NCBI GenBank assembly: GCA_004553595.1
Contig: SFKZ01000003.1
Location: 1-64,000 of the forward strand
Source: Methanobrevibacter ruminantium
Lineage (GTDB): Archaea; Methanobacteriota; Methanobacteria; Methanobacteriales; Methanobacteriaceae
Reading direction: 5' to 3'
DNA: 64,000 nucleotides
Under the pieces are notes generated by a model that saw only the letters and a program-made list of their open reading frames with translations, made no database searches and was not told the DNA's origin. The position numbers and the translations under genes are program-made. Each line of letters starts with the position of its first letter. Position 1 is the first letter of the stretch. Of this stretch, positions 1-8,896 are shown piece after piece.

Positions 1-667
1 CCTTTCTTGAAATCAGATACTTCACAATATGATGACTTGCTTCAGGAGAGCAAAATGCATAATAGAACTTATTGGTCTTTATCCTCTTAAGATAAAATGC
101 AGGAACAATATCCCTCCTACCAATCAAGCAATTCAAAACATCATCAATGGAACCTCCATCATGATACTCATCAATTGCCTTAACAAAATCCCCAACAGTA
201 AGGGAAAGGGTTTCCACCTTGGCACAGCCACTGCTTGAAATGAAAAGAACAAGCGCCCTAAAAGCATTAGATGAAATGGAACAGACCTTCCTGATGTCAC
301 CTCTTGCAGGCAAATCATAATATGAGGATAGATACTCCCCATCAAACTTAATGTCATTCAAATAGGGCAATTCAATTTCAAAATGCCTATAGAATGTCTT
401 GATTCTGGAAAAATAAGTTTTAACTGTATTAATAGACAATTCTGAATCTAAAAGATAAGACCTGAAATTCAATAATCTATTCTTGATATGCCTATTCTTA
501 AGTGGAACCATATTTTCTTCATCCATCATTGCCTCACCAATCAAATCTTTCATAGCCACCTTATGAAAGGATTCATACTTCAAAATAGCCGACCTATAAG
601 ATTTAATTGTACTATCCTTAATGTTACGATTGCTGCAAAAAACCTCAAACAAATCTTTTGATAACAT
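1..667 (-). CDS. Tyrosine recombinase (phage integrase family), truncated by window edge
   Basis: An open minus-strand frame begins at ATG 667 and stays open to base 1, giving about 222 residues with no stop; the C-terminal end lies outside the window. The N-terminal part looks like a SAM-like core-binding domain (short helices, SINTVKTYFSRIKTFYRHFE). It is followed by the start of the catalytic domain, with SSSGCAKVETLSL matching the G-x-x-R/K-x-E motif around the first catalytic basic residue (Lys here instead of Arg), then an R-x-KT-x-x-Y-Y stretch and PEASHHIVKYL. These resemble archaeal XerC/phage-type integrases. The catalytic His and Tyr are not visible. It is divergent from the next gene, and may mark the edge of an integrated element. 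The family call is firm; substrate and element are unknown. Confidence 0.8.
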   Translation of the reverse strand, partial: MLSKDLFEVFCSNRNIKDSTIKSYRSAILKYESFHKVAMKDLIGEAMMDEENMVPLKNRHIKNRLLNFRSYLLDSELSINTVKTYFSRIKTFYRHFEIELPYLNDIKFDGEYLSSYYDLPARGDIRKVCSISSNAFRALVLFISSSGCAKVETLSLTVGDFVKAIDEYHDGGSIDDVLNCLIGRRDIVPAFYLKRIKTNKFYYAFCSPEASHHIVKYLISRK

Positions 668-828
668 ATGATTAAATTAAATAGATACTACTTAAAAGAT
701 TAAAATTACAAAATGAATATAATTTTACAAAACGATTAAAACATTCCAATCAGACTATAAAATTAAAATTAGTCTGTTAAACTATAATTAAACTTAAAAT
801 TGAGTTCAAATCGTTAAACAAAAAGATT

Positions 829-944
829 TAAATAATAATTAGGATAAAATAACCACAATAAAGAATTTTTAAAAAATAAACATGCCAAATAGAAAAAGCA
901 AATGAAATTTTGAAAATAATATAAATGATCACAAGGTAGGGAAA
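829..944 (+). promoter_or_regulatory. Probable promoter and leader of the DUF4062/RecG-like gene
   Basis: An AT-rich TATA-like stretch (GATTTAAATAAT) lies near 829-840, and a purine-rich ribosome binding site (AAGGTAGGG) lies just before ATG 945. This fits archaeal promoter spacing with a leader of roughly 80 nt. It is a pattern match only. Confidence 0.35.
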
Positions 945-2402
945 ATGAAATTCAAGATATTCCTAAGCAGCAACAGACAGGAATTCCACAATGAAAGAAG
1001 ACTAATCAAGGAAGCAATAGAAAATGACATAATACTAAACAGATTCTTCAAGATATTCTCCTTCGAAGAGGAACCTGCATCAGGAAAGACACCACAAAAC
1101 AGATACAGCGAAGCAGTACTCGAATCAGACATCTATATCGGCCTCTTAGGATCCAAATACGGAACAATACTGGAAAGCGGAATATCACCTACAGAAACAG
1201 AATACAACCTATTCGATGATGATGAAAACACCTACTTCTTCCTAAAGGAAGTCTACAAAAGAGAAGACAAAACAAATGAATTCATAAAAAGAATAGAAAG
1301 CAAACACAGCTACCAGACATTCAACAACCAGGAGGAACTGATAAGGGAAATAAAAAGAAGCCTAAGCGACTTTCTAGATAGGAACATGAACAATACCAAA
1401 AGAAACTTTGACAAGAAAATCCTCAAAAAGTCATCCATCCAAGACTTGGACGATGAGACATACGAAATGTTTTTCAACATCACTAAAGACGAATCACTGA
1501 AAACCCTGAAAGACGAAAGAACAAAGGAGGAAATCCTATCACTGATAAATGCAGGAGAAATCATAGACGGCAATTTCCATTTCAACAATGCAGGCATGAT
1601 ATGCTTCGGCAAGGACATAAATGGATTTGACATTGAACACTAAGTTAAGATGGTCAGATTCAAAAGCGATACACGCATGGACATCCTGGATAAGAATGAA
1701 TGCTATGAAAACATATTCAAGCTTTTGAATGAACTGAGGATATTCTTTAGAAGAAATACAAGAGAAGGCATCATTGTCAGAGGATTTGATGGAATACCAA
1801 TATCAGAATATCCCTTTGAAGTCGTAAGGGAAGCAATAATAAATGCAATTGCACATAGGGACTACTCAATCGACACAAGCCCCATAACATTCTACATTTA
1901 CGAAGACAGAATTGAAATCATCAGCCCAGGAAAACTACTGTTTCCGGTGAGCATAGAAAACTTAGGAACCGGAAATCCCGCCCACAGAAACAAGAACATC
2001 TTCTACATCCTATCAAAAACAAGATATATGGAACATGTGGGAACAGGAATAAAGAGAATGAAAGAGGAAGGACTCAAGGAACCGGAATTTATAGAAGAAG
2101 GAGAATCTTTTAAAGTAATTCTCTGGAGGAGAGAGGAAGAAAATAATATAAAAAACATAGCTGGACAACAGTTTAAGAATTATGATAATCTTAACTTAAA
2201 CAAGAGACAAATCAAAGCTTTGAAAATCATGAAAAAAGAAGATAAAAAAATTACAATGAAAGATTATGAAAAGATGTTTAAAATCTCTAGACAAAGTGCC
2301 TATAGAGATTTAAAAAAATTAACGGAAAATGAACTAATAATCAAAGAGAAAAAAGGAAGATCAAACATATATAAAATTGGAAAAAACATTTATATAAATT
2401 AA
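945..2402 (+). pseudogene. DUF4062 / RecG-like ATP-binding winged-helix protein, broken by in-frame TAA
   Basis: Two open frames in the same phase are separated by one TAA at 1641-1643. The first (232 aa) starts with a DUF4062-type domain (MKFKIFLSSNRQEF...ERRLIKEAIE; SDIYIGLLGSKYG; TETEY). It then passes to a RecG/COG2865-like segment ending NAGMICFGKDINGFDIEH. After the stop the same family continues with VKMVRFKSDTRMDI, an ATP-binding region (REAIINAIAHRDYS, DRIEIISPGKL, GTGIKRM) and a C-terminal winged helix (about 60 residues, ISRQSAYRDLKKL). Family members carry these parts on one polypeptide, so this is one gene cut by a nonsense codon. The AlbA-like DNA-binding domain usually found between the two parts seems to be missing. 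If translated from ATG 1650, the second half could be made alone. Such proteins are often accessory or regulatory; the exact role is unknown. Confidence 0.75.
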
Positions 2403-2820
2403 ATATGAAAAACCTGAAATTTAAAAGCTTTAGAAACCTTCTTTTAAAAAAATTGTAAACAAACAAAAGTTTGTAATTTTTCATATGAATAACTAAAAAT
2501 CATTTAATTTAAATAATATCTTAATATCATAGCTTAATGATAAAATTAATCATTAAATATAAGCCATAGCTATTAAATCCCATTTTTTTTAAATGAAAAT
2601 GTTACAAACACAAGAAAAAATGGTCAATAAATGGCACACTTTAAATTGAAAATAGAGCAAATGATTTTAGTATTTTATGATGATATCCTCATTTAAATTA
2701 ATCATCATTTTAATTAGATTGAATCTAAAAAAATGAATCAAAAATTTTGTTACATATCCATACCTAAATTCTAAAAACCACCTAAACAAAGAAATTTATA
2801 AAAATTTCACTAGTTTGGTT
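2403..2820. other. Gene-free AT-rich stretch
   Basis: Apart from the hairpin at 2459-2474 this stretch of about 420 bp shows no convincing coding frame with a ribosome binding site and no GC-rich structured segment. Confidence 0.5.
2459..2480 (+). terminator. Hairpin plus T-run after the DUF4062 gene
   Basis: A 6-bp perfect stem ACAAAC/GTTTGT with an AAAA loop (2459-2474) is followed by ATTTTT. It lies about 57 bp after the stop of the preceding plus-strand gene. Its position and T-run fit a terminator or 3' end element. Confidence 0.45.
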
Positions 2821-2937
2821 TCATCTATTCTCCTTTTGACTTCCTTCCTTTGGAGAATTTGGTCTTTTCATATCTTCTAGAAATTCCTTTGCAGATTCTC
2901 CACTTAAAGTTGGAGTTCTTTCAATATTTTTTGCCAT
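2821..2937 (-). CDS. Small conserved hydrophilic protein (38 aa)
   Basis: A short frame runs from ATG 2937 to TGA 2821, reading MAKNIERTPTLSGESAKEFLEDMKRP and ending in a Lys/Glu-rich tail. The pattern 'xxIxxTPTLxGxxAxxFLxxM' is shared by small (40-60 aa) stand-alone proteins I recall from archaea and bacteria, some of them next to toxin-like genes. An AGGTGA site lies 4 nt before this second ATG; the ATG at 2940 is too close to the site. The protein is shorter at the C-terminus than its relatives as I remember them and may be clipped. No partner toxin gene is adjacent. Function is unknown. Confidence 0.6.
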   Translation of the reverse strand: MAKNIERTPTLSGESAKEFLEDMKRPNSPKEGSQKENR

Positions 2938-3189
2938 CATATCACCTAATAAAATATTAGATTTTCATAGCTTATAAAAATTTAAATTAGAAAAAAAAAA
3001 CAAATTTAATTCTTTTAACAAATAGTTAACCATATATTAACAATTTTTACCTTTCAAAAGATTCTAAAAATATCATTAAGAAAAAAGCACAACTCATTGG
3101 AATTTCTGAATTTTAACTAAAAAAATAGCTTTAATATCCAATAAACACATGAAAAATAAAAATAAAAAAAGAGAAAAACAGCATAAAAA

Positions 3190-3858
3190 CTATAAGTATT
3201 TTACACCATCTTTAGAACCGATAATAACCTTATCTACCATTTCAGTGAACAATCCATTCTCTACAACACCAGGAATGGTATTCAACTCTTTTTCCATAGG
3301 TATAGGATTATCTATTTGACCAAATGCAACATCCAAAATGAAGTTGCCGTTATCAGTTATTACAGGCCCATCCTTAGCTTGACCCATTCTTATGTCCACT
3401 TTACCACCCATATCCTCCAATGCCTTTGTAACTGGATTTAAGGACTCTGGAATGATTTCAATAGGAAGTGGGAATGCACCTAAGACATCTACAAGCTTGG
3501 ATTCATCTGCAATGATTACAAGCTCATCTGCAGAATAATCAACAATCTTTTCCAAAGTATGTGCTGCTCCTCCACCCTTGATTAAATTGAAGTCTGGATC
3601 GATTTCATCAGCACCATCAACAGCCAAATCTATTTCATGTTCGCTAAGGTCTGTAAGTGGAATGTTCCATTGGCGAGCAAGCAATCTTGATTGGAAGGAA
3701 GTTGGAATTCCAATGACTTCAATTCCTTCATCCCTTACTCTCATACCTACCTTTTCAATAAAGTAAAGGGTGGTTGAACCTGTACCAAGACCTAAAACCT
3801 GACCGTCTTTTACCAAATCAGCTGCAGCATAACCGCAATCCTTTTTCATTTGACTCAT
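3190..3858 (-). CDS. rpiA: Ribose-5-phosphate isomerase A
   Basis: RpiA interconverts ribose 5-phosphate and ribulose 5-phosphate, supplying ribose for nucleotides in methanogens. The 222-residue protein has the phosphate-binding GLGTGSTT (residues 23-30), the PTSFQSRLLA segment, and the DGADEIDPDFNLIKGGGAAHTLEK block that carries catalytic acid and Lys residues of the family. Length is normal. The start at ATG 3858 is chosen because GGTG lies about 6 nt upstream; the longer frame from 3870 would begin inside that site. It is followed upstream on the same strand by a UPF0179 gene and egsA, which may be co-transcribed. The call is secure. Confidence 0.96.
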   Translation of the reverse strand: MSQMKKDCGYAAADLVKDGQVLGLGTGSTTLYFIEKVGMRVRDEGIEVIGIPTSFQSRLLARQWNIPLTDLSEHEIDLAVDGADEIDPDFNLIKGGGAAHTLEKIVDYSADELVIIADESKLVDVLGAFPLPIEIIPESLNPVTKALEDMGGKVDIRMGQAKDGPVITDNGNFILDVAFGQIDNPIPMEKELNTIPGVVENGLFTEMVDKVIIGSKDGVKYL

Positions 3859-3931
3859 AATTAACACCAAATAATAATTATTAATAATATAAACTCATTA
3901 TCGTAAATTTAAACTATGCATATAAATTAAA

Positions 3932-4372
3932 TTATTTATCTTGAATTTTAACAATGCATTTAACCAATGCGTTTCCTTTAGGACAATCCGCGAATTTTCC
4001 TAAATCCTTGACATAAACTCCCTTCTCATCTTTAGAGATTCCATCTGGGAAGCACATATGTCTGAAATCACAGTCCTTATTTGAACATCCTTGACGCTTG
4101 AAGTCAAAGCTTGATCCTTCAAAGACTCCTTTTGAATCAGTTAAGATAGTGAATTCAGCATTTTCAACAGCAACCACTTGAACCTTATCATTCTCATGGA
4201 CAGAGCATTTCTGTTCAACATCCCTAACTTCTGTAATAGTATACCTATGACCTTTCTTTAGGGAGTCTACACATGATGCCTTGAACCTGCATTCCGAACA
4301 CTCTTCTGCGGGCTCATAAAATACAAAGCTCACTCCCTCCTTTGCCAATTCCTTACCAATCAATGTAATCAT
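3932..4372 (-). CDS. UPF0179 family cysteine-rich protein
   Basis: This 146-residue protein matches the archaeal UPF0179 family: MITLIGKELAKEGVSFVFYEPAEECSECRFKASCVDSLKKG, then pairs of Cys in CSNKDCDFRHMC and a C-terminal FADCPKG. The conserved Cys set (C-x2-C-x4-C and C-x4-C-x4-C) suggests a metal or iron-sulfur site, but the function is uncharacterised. The start ATG 4372 follows AAGGA at a plausible distance; the longer reading from 4432 adds an unconserved hydrophobic extension. It lies between rpiA and egsA on the same strand. Confidence 0.85.
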   Translation of the reverse strand: MITLIGKELAKEGVSFVFYEPAEECSECRFKASCVDSLKKGHRYTITEVRDVEQKCSVHENDKVQVVAVENAEFTILTDSKGVFEGSSFDFKRQGCSNKDCDFRHMCFPDGISKDEKGVYVKDLGKFADCPKGNALVKCIVKIQDK

Positions 4373-4453
4373 ATAATCATTCCTTATAAATTTTAAACTT
4401 ATCAAACACACTAAAAACTTAAAAGGAAACATGAATCTTAAACAGATTCAAGA

Positions 4454-4484
<31 letters not shown>

Positions 4485-4489
4485 CAAAG

Positions 4490-5533
4490 CTAAATGACTT
4501 CAGTCTTTTTAGCCAATTTAATTGCAGCATCTCTTGTAAGACCGTTATCACCTAAAATGGTGTATCTTTCTGGTCTTATTGTATGGGCAATTGTCAATGC
4601 TTCAATAATCTCATCATCATCTACACCCAATTCAGCTGCAGTTGTTGGAGCACCAATTGTCTTTAATATATTTTGAATGGATCTCCAGTCTCCACCATGC
4701 AAATGCATCATCATGATTGTTCCTACACCACATTGCTCACCATGCAATGCATGCTTTTTAGCAACTCTATCCAAAGCATGACTGAATAAGTGTTCAGAAC
4801 CGCTTGCAGGTCTTGATGACCCTGCAATGCTTATTGCCATACCACTGCTGAACAATGACTTAACAACAATTCTTGCACTTTCCTCAAGCCCTTCCTTAAT
4901 GCTGTCGGAAGACTTTATGATAAGCTTTGCAGTCATTTCAGACAATGCAGCAGCAGACTCGCTGTATGGTTCATTTCTTAATCTGTATGCCAATTTCCAA
5001 TCCTTAATTGCAGTGTAATTGGAGACAATATCTGCACAACCGGAAGCAATTAATCTAAAAGGAGAATCGTTAATTATGCCAGTGTCAGCAACAACAGCCA
5101 TAGGAGAGTTAGCGCTTTTGGAAACTGAACCCATATCATTTTTTATTGAAGCCATTGGTGATGCTATACCATCGTGGGAAGCGGTTGTTGGAACGGAAAT
5201 GAAATAGTTATGGGCATTTGTGGAAGCAAGCTTTGCTACATCAATGATCTTTCCTCCACCTACACCTAACACTACAGAAGCGTTAGCTATTCTTTCTTGC
5301 ACCTTTTCAACAGACTCCATTGAAGCATCCTTTACCTTTACAACTTCAACTCCAAAGTCAGACTTTTCCAAAGCTTCTACTGTACGCTTACCTGCCACAT
5401 CAAATGTATGAAAACCTGATACGACAAGAGCTTCATCAAACAAGCGTAAATTCTTGCATATTTCACCTATGTCATAAAGGACATTAGGTCCAATATGCAC
5501 TTCCCTTGGCATTTGAATTGTTTTAGAATCCAT
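4490..5533 (-). CDS. egsA: sn-Glycerol-1-phosphate dehydrogenase
   Basis: EgsA reduces dihydroxyacetone phosphate with NAD(P)H to sn-glycerol 1-phosphate, the step that sets the stereochemistry of archaeal membrane lipids. The 347-residue protein shows the nucleotide-binding VVLGVGGGKIIDVAKLAS, the PTTASHDGIASPMAS segment, and the zinc-ligand regions GCADIVSNY (Asp), SEHLFSHALD (His) and LHGEQCGVG (His). Length is typical. ATG 5533 is preceded by AAGGAG. It is divergent from proS across a 270-bp AT-rich gap and is followed by UPF0179 and rpiA. Its product feeds the same lipid pathway as the isoprenoid operon at 40-46 kb. Confidence 0.97.
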   Translation of the reverse strand: MDSKTIQMPREVHIGPNVLYDIGEICKNLRLFDEALVVSGFHTFDVAGKRTVEALEKSDFGVEVVKVKDASMESVEKVQERIANASVVLGVGGGKIIDVAKLASTNAHNYFISVPTTASHDGIASPMASIKNDMGSVSKSANSPMAVVADTGIINDSPFRLIASGCADIVSNYTAIKDWKLAYRLRNEPYSESAAALSEMTAKLIIKSSDSIKEGLEESARIVVKSLFSSGMAISIAGSSRPASGSEHLFSHALDRVAKKHALHGEQCGVGTIMMMHLHGGDWRSIQNILKTIGAPTTAAELGVDDDEIIEALTIAHTIRPERYTILGDNGLTRDAAIKLAKKTEVI

Positions 5534-5802
5534 ATTATCTCCTTAAAAATCAATTTTCCATTGAATAATTTTTAGAATCTATAATATTCTTAAATTTTTA
5601 GCATGTTATTTAATATTATTTTAATATATGTTTTCTATAAATTAAATAAGTTTTGCTTTAAAAGTCTTCTACTAATAAACTATATAATAAATTAAATACA
5701 TACTAATACTATTATAAAATAAATCAATGATAAAAAATAAGAAAATTTTATTAATGATTTAACAATTTAAAACTTATTATTTTATTAAAATTAGGTGATA
5801 AT

Positions 5803-7209
5803 GTGGAAAATTTTAGTGAATGGTTCCATGACATTTTAGAAAATGCAGATATAACCGATTCAAGATATCCTATTAAGGGAATGGCTGTATGGCGTCCTTA
5901 TGGATTTCAAATCAGAAGAGCAACTTTAAACATATTTAGAGACTTGATGGACAAAGAGCATGACGAAACCCTCTTTCCTTTACTTATTCCAGAAGCAGAA
6001 CTTGCAAAAGAAGGAATTCATGTAAAGGGATTTGAAGATGAGGTATATTGGGTTACCCATGGTGGTCAAACAGAATTGAACGAAAAGCTTGCTATCAGAC
6101 CAACCAGTGAAACCGCAATGTATCCTATGTTTGCATTATGGGTAAGATCACACATTGACCTCCCTATCAAGCAATATCAAGTTGTAAACACATTCAGATA
6201 TGAAACCAAACATACAAGACCTCTTATTAGAGTAAGGGAAATCACTACCTTTGCAGAAGCTCACACAGTACATTCAAGCGCTGAAGAGGCTGCAGAACAG
6301 GTTGAAACAGGTATCGAGCTCTACAAGAAATTCTTTGACGGACTTGGAATCGCTTATTTAATCAGCAAAAGACCAGTTTGGGACAAGTTCCCAGGTGCAG
6401 AATACACCATGGCATTCGATACAATCATGCCTGATGGAAAGACATTGCAGATTGGTACTGTTCACAACTTAGGCCAAACCTTTGCACATACCTTTGAAAT
6501 AACCTTTGAAAACAAGGAAGGAAACCATGAATACGCTTACCAAACCTGTTACGGTATCTCTGACAGAGTGATTGCAGCAGCAATTGCAGCTCATGGAGAT
6601 GAAAAAGGTCTTCAATTGCCTCCAGAGATTTCTCCTAAGCAAATCACTATCATCCCTATCATCTTCAAGGATGGCGGAGAGGAAGTGATGACTAAATGTA
6701 ATGAAATCAAGGATGCATTGGAATCTAAAGGAATCAGAGTCCAAATGGATACCCGTGACATCAGACCAGGTAAGAAATTCTTCGATTGGGAACTCAAAGG
6801 AACTCCTCTCAGATTCGAATTAGGTCCAAGAGACTTAAACAACAATGTAGCAATCATTGGAAGAAGAGACACCGGTGAAAAGATTGAAGTAAGCTTAGAC
6901 GACAACATTACTCAAAAGGTATCAGACTTATTGGCTGAAGTAGAAGAAAGCATGAAAGCTAATTCCTGGGCTAAACAGGAAGAGAAAATAGTAACCTTAG
7001 ACAGTCTTGATAATGTTTCTGACATTGTTGATGAAGGAAAGGTTGTTAAGTTCTACTGGTGTGGAGACGAGGAATGTGGAAAAGCGATTGAAGAGGAAAC
7101 TGGAGTAGATATCCTTGGAATAAACGAAGAGGATATTGAAACCGATAAGGTCTGTCCACATTGTGGTAAACCAGCTAAACACCTTGCTTTAATGGCTAAA
7201 ACATACTAG
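5803..7209 (+). CDS. proS: Prolyl-tRNA synthetase (archaeal/eukaryal type)
   Basis: ProS charges tRNA-Pro. The 468-residue class II enzyme shows motif 1 (FRDLMDKEHDETLFPLLIPE), the TSETAMYP motif, motif 2 (NTFRYETKHTRPLIRVREI) and motif 3-like residues near the end of the catalytic core. An anticodon-binding domain follows (ITIIPIIFKDG), then a C-terminal zinc domain with Cys in WCGDEECGKA and CPHCGKPA, ending in Tyr. There is no bacterial editing insert, as expected for the archaeal form. The start is GTG 5803, directly after AGGTGATAAT; an overlapping ATG at 5801 is out of frame. cofC and thiD follow on the same strand. Confidence 0.97.
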   Translation: MENFSEWFHDILENADITDSRYPIKGMAVWRPYGFQIRRATLNIFRDLMDKEHDETLFPLLIPEAELAKEGIHVKGFEDEVYWVTHGGQTELNEKLAIRPTSETAMYPMFALWVRSHIDLPIKQYQVVNTFRYETKHTRPLIRVREITTFAEAHTVHSSAEEAAEQVETGIELYKKFFDGLGIAYLISKRPVWDKFPGAEYTMAFDTIMPDGKTLQIGTVHNLGQTFAHTFEITFENKEGNHEYAYQTCYGISDRVIAAAIAAHGDEKGLQLPPEISPKQITIIPIIFKDGGEEVMTKCNEIKDALESKGIRVQMDTRDIRPGKKFFDWELKGTPLRFELGPRDLNNNVAIIGRRDTGEKIEVSLDDNITQKVSDLLAEVEESMKANSWAKQEEKIVTLDSLDNVSDIVDEGKVVKFYWCGDEECGKAIEEETGVDILGINEEDIETDKVCPHCGKPAKHLALMAKTY

Positions 7210-7267
7210 TTATAAAAATATTTATAATAAATTTAAATCAAGACATCAGAATCATAGAGGAATAGAA

Positions 7268-7975
7268 ATGGATAAGATTTATGCAATAATTCCAGTGAAC
7301 CAATTTGCAAATGCTAAAACAAGATTATCTCCTTTCTTATCACCTGAAGAGAGAAAAAATCTTTTAAAGGCAATGCTAAAGGACATTGCAATCACATTAA
7401 AGCCTATTGTAGATGATATCATAATAATAAGTAAAGACGAAGAGGTTTTGGCATATGCAGAGGAATTGGAACTTACTGCACTTGTTGAAGAGGACCACAA
7501 GCCATCCAAGGCTTCAAAAAATGGTGATGAAGGCCCTTTAAACAAAGCTTTAAAGCAAGCTATGAAATGGTGCAGAAAGAAAACAAGAAAAGTCATAATC
7601 TTGCCATCTGACATTCCATTGATTGGAAAGACCAATATCAAGCTTCTAATTGATCAAGCTAAAAATCTTGATTTCATCATTGTTCCCTCTAAAGGTGGAG
7701 GAACCAATGCATTAATCATCAAGCCATTATCCATTGACATGAAATTTGGAGGATTCAGTTTCAAAAAGCACATTGAAGAGGCTGAAAAGAAGAAACTGGT
7801 CCCATTGGTTCATGACTCATTCTATATGGCACTTGATGTAAACACAACTGAAGACCTTGGTGAAATCATGCTTCATGGAAATGGAACAGAAACCAAGAAA
7901 TATCTGGAATCACTTGGAATCAAAGTGGAATCATTCCGTGGCCATGAAAGACTTAAGGTCACTAGAGATGAATAA
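7268..7975 (+). CDS. cofC: 2-Phospho-L-lactate guanylyltransferase (F420 biosynthesis)
   Basis: CofC activates 2-phospho-L-lactate with GTP to give the guanylylated donor used by CofD in coenzyme F420 synthesis. The 235-residue protein has the nucleotidyltransferase N-terminus IYAIIPVNQFANAKTRLSPFLS (the K-R pair contacts nucleotide), a VIILPSDIPLI segment carrying the metal-binding Asp, and GGGTNALIIKP, all CofC hallmarks. GAGGAA precedes ATG 7268. It lies 58 bp after proS and 19 bp before thiD, suggesting one transcript. Confidence 0.93.
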   Translation: MDKIYAIIPVNQFANAKTRLSPFLSPEERKNLLKAMLKDIAITLKPIVDDIIIISKDEEVLAYAEELELTALVEEDHKPSKASKNGDEGPLNKALKQAMKWCRKKTRKVIILPSDIPLIGKTNIKLLIDQAKNLDFIIVPSKGGGTNALIIKPLSIDMKFGGFSFKKHIEEAEKKKLVPLVHDSFYMALDVNTTEDLGEIMLHGNGTETKKYLESLGIKVESFRGHERLKVTRDE

Positions 7976-7994
7976 TCAATATCTAGGGGATAGT

Positions 7995-8786
7995 ATGATA
8001 GGACTAACAATTGCGGGATTCGATCCTTCAGGAGGAGCAGGAATAAGCACTGACATCAAGACCATGGCAGCACATGGTGTTCATGCATGTGCAGCAGTCA
8101 CTGCACTCACTGCACAAAACCCTAAAAAAGTGTTTTCTGTTGAACCTGTTAGCACTACATATATCTCTGAACAGATAGATTCTATTTTTGATGAGTACAC
8201 TATCAAATACTCAAAGACAGGCCTATTATACTCAAAGGAAATCATCCAACTTGTAAGTAAAAAGGTCGACGAATACAATTTAAGCATAGTTGTTGATCCA
8301 GTGATGGTAGCTAGTGCAGGAGATGCACTTGCGAAGATGGAAATAGCTGATGCTTTGAAAAAATATCTTCTTGAAAAAACACTTCTTGCAACTCCTAATG
8401 TATCTGAAGCAGAAAAATTATCTGGATTAAAAATTAATGATGTGAATGATGCAAAAGAAGCAGCATATAAGATTGGAGAATATTGTAATGTAATGATTAC
8501 TGGTGGACATCTTAATGGTACAAACATTATTTACAATAAGGAAAAAGATGAATTAATCACTTTACATCAGGATCTAATTAAAACTGATAATTTGCATGGA
8601 ACCGGATGCAGCCTATCTGCTGCAATTTGTGCTAATCTTGTTTTATTAAACAACAATGATAAAAATAGCAAAGATGAAGATAATTTAAAAATAGCTATAG
8701 AAAAATCCACCAAATTCATTTACGAATCCGTTAAAAACGGTAGATACGGTACTTTAAATCCTAATTTTAATTCTAAAGTATTATAA
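7995..8786 (+). CDS. thiD: Hydroxymethylpyrimidine / phosphomethylpyrimidine kinase
   Basis: ThiD phosphorylates hydroxymethylpyrimidine (phosphate) in thiamine synthesis. The 263-residue ribokinase-fold protein begins MIGLTIAGFDPSGGAGISTDIKTM, with the diagnostic GxDxSGGAG motif, and ends with a DNLHGTGCSLSAAICANL motif carrying the catalytic Asp-independent anion hole (GTGC). VVDPVMVASAGD marks the substrate side. The start ATG 7995 follows AGGGGATA; a frame extending to 7857 would overlap cofC without a ribosome binding site. The protein is the short ThiD without the ThiN fusion seen in some archaea. Confidence 0.95.
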   Translation: MIGLTIAGFDPSGGAGISTDIKTMAAHGVHACAAVTALTAQNPKKVFSVEPVSTTYISEQIDSIFDEYTIKYSKTGLLYSKEIIQLVSKKVDEYNLSIVVDPVMVASAGDALAKMEIADALKKYLLEKTLLATPNVSEAEKLSGLKINDVNDAKEAAYKIGEYCNVMITGGHLNGTNIIYNKEKDELITLHQDLIKTDNLHGTGCSLSAAICANLVLLNNNDKNSKDEDNLKIAIEKSTKFIYESVKNGRYGTLNPNFNSKVL

Positions 8787-8844
8787 AATAAAAATAAAAA
8801 ATAGCTAACTCTTTCTAAAGAATTAAAGAAAAATAAAAAAAGAA

Positions 8845-8870
8845 TTATCACTTTAAAAGTGATAAATTTT
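8845..8870. terminator. Bidirectional hairpin terminator between thiD and the ABC transporter
   Basis: A perfect 9-bp stem TTATCACTT/AAGTGATAA with a 3-nt loop (8845-8865) is flanked by TTTTT on one side and by an A-run (T-run on the other strand) on the other side. It sits between convergent genes and can serve both. Confidence 0.6.
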
Positions 8871-8896
8871 TGTAACAAATTTAAAACTTGTTATTT

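Noticed and set aside
6469..6908. Minus-strand frames opposite proS
   Set aside because: They are complementary shadows of a conserved synthetase gene.
7976..7994. TPP riboswitch before thiD
   Set aside because: The gap is only 19 bp and thiD follows cofC directly; no riboswitch core motifs are present.
8081..8527. 148-codon minus-strand frame opposite thiD
   Set aside because: Shadow of the thiD reading frame; no ribosome binding site and no family resemblance.
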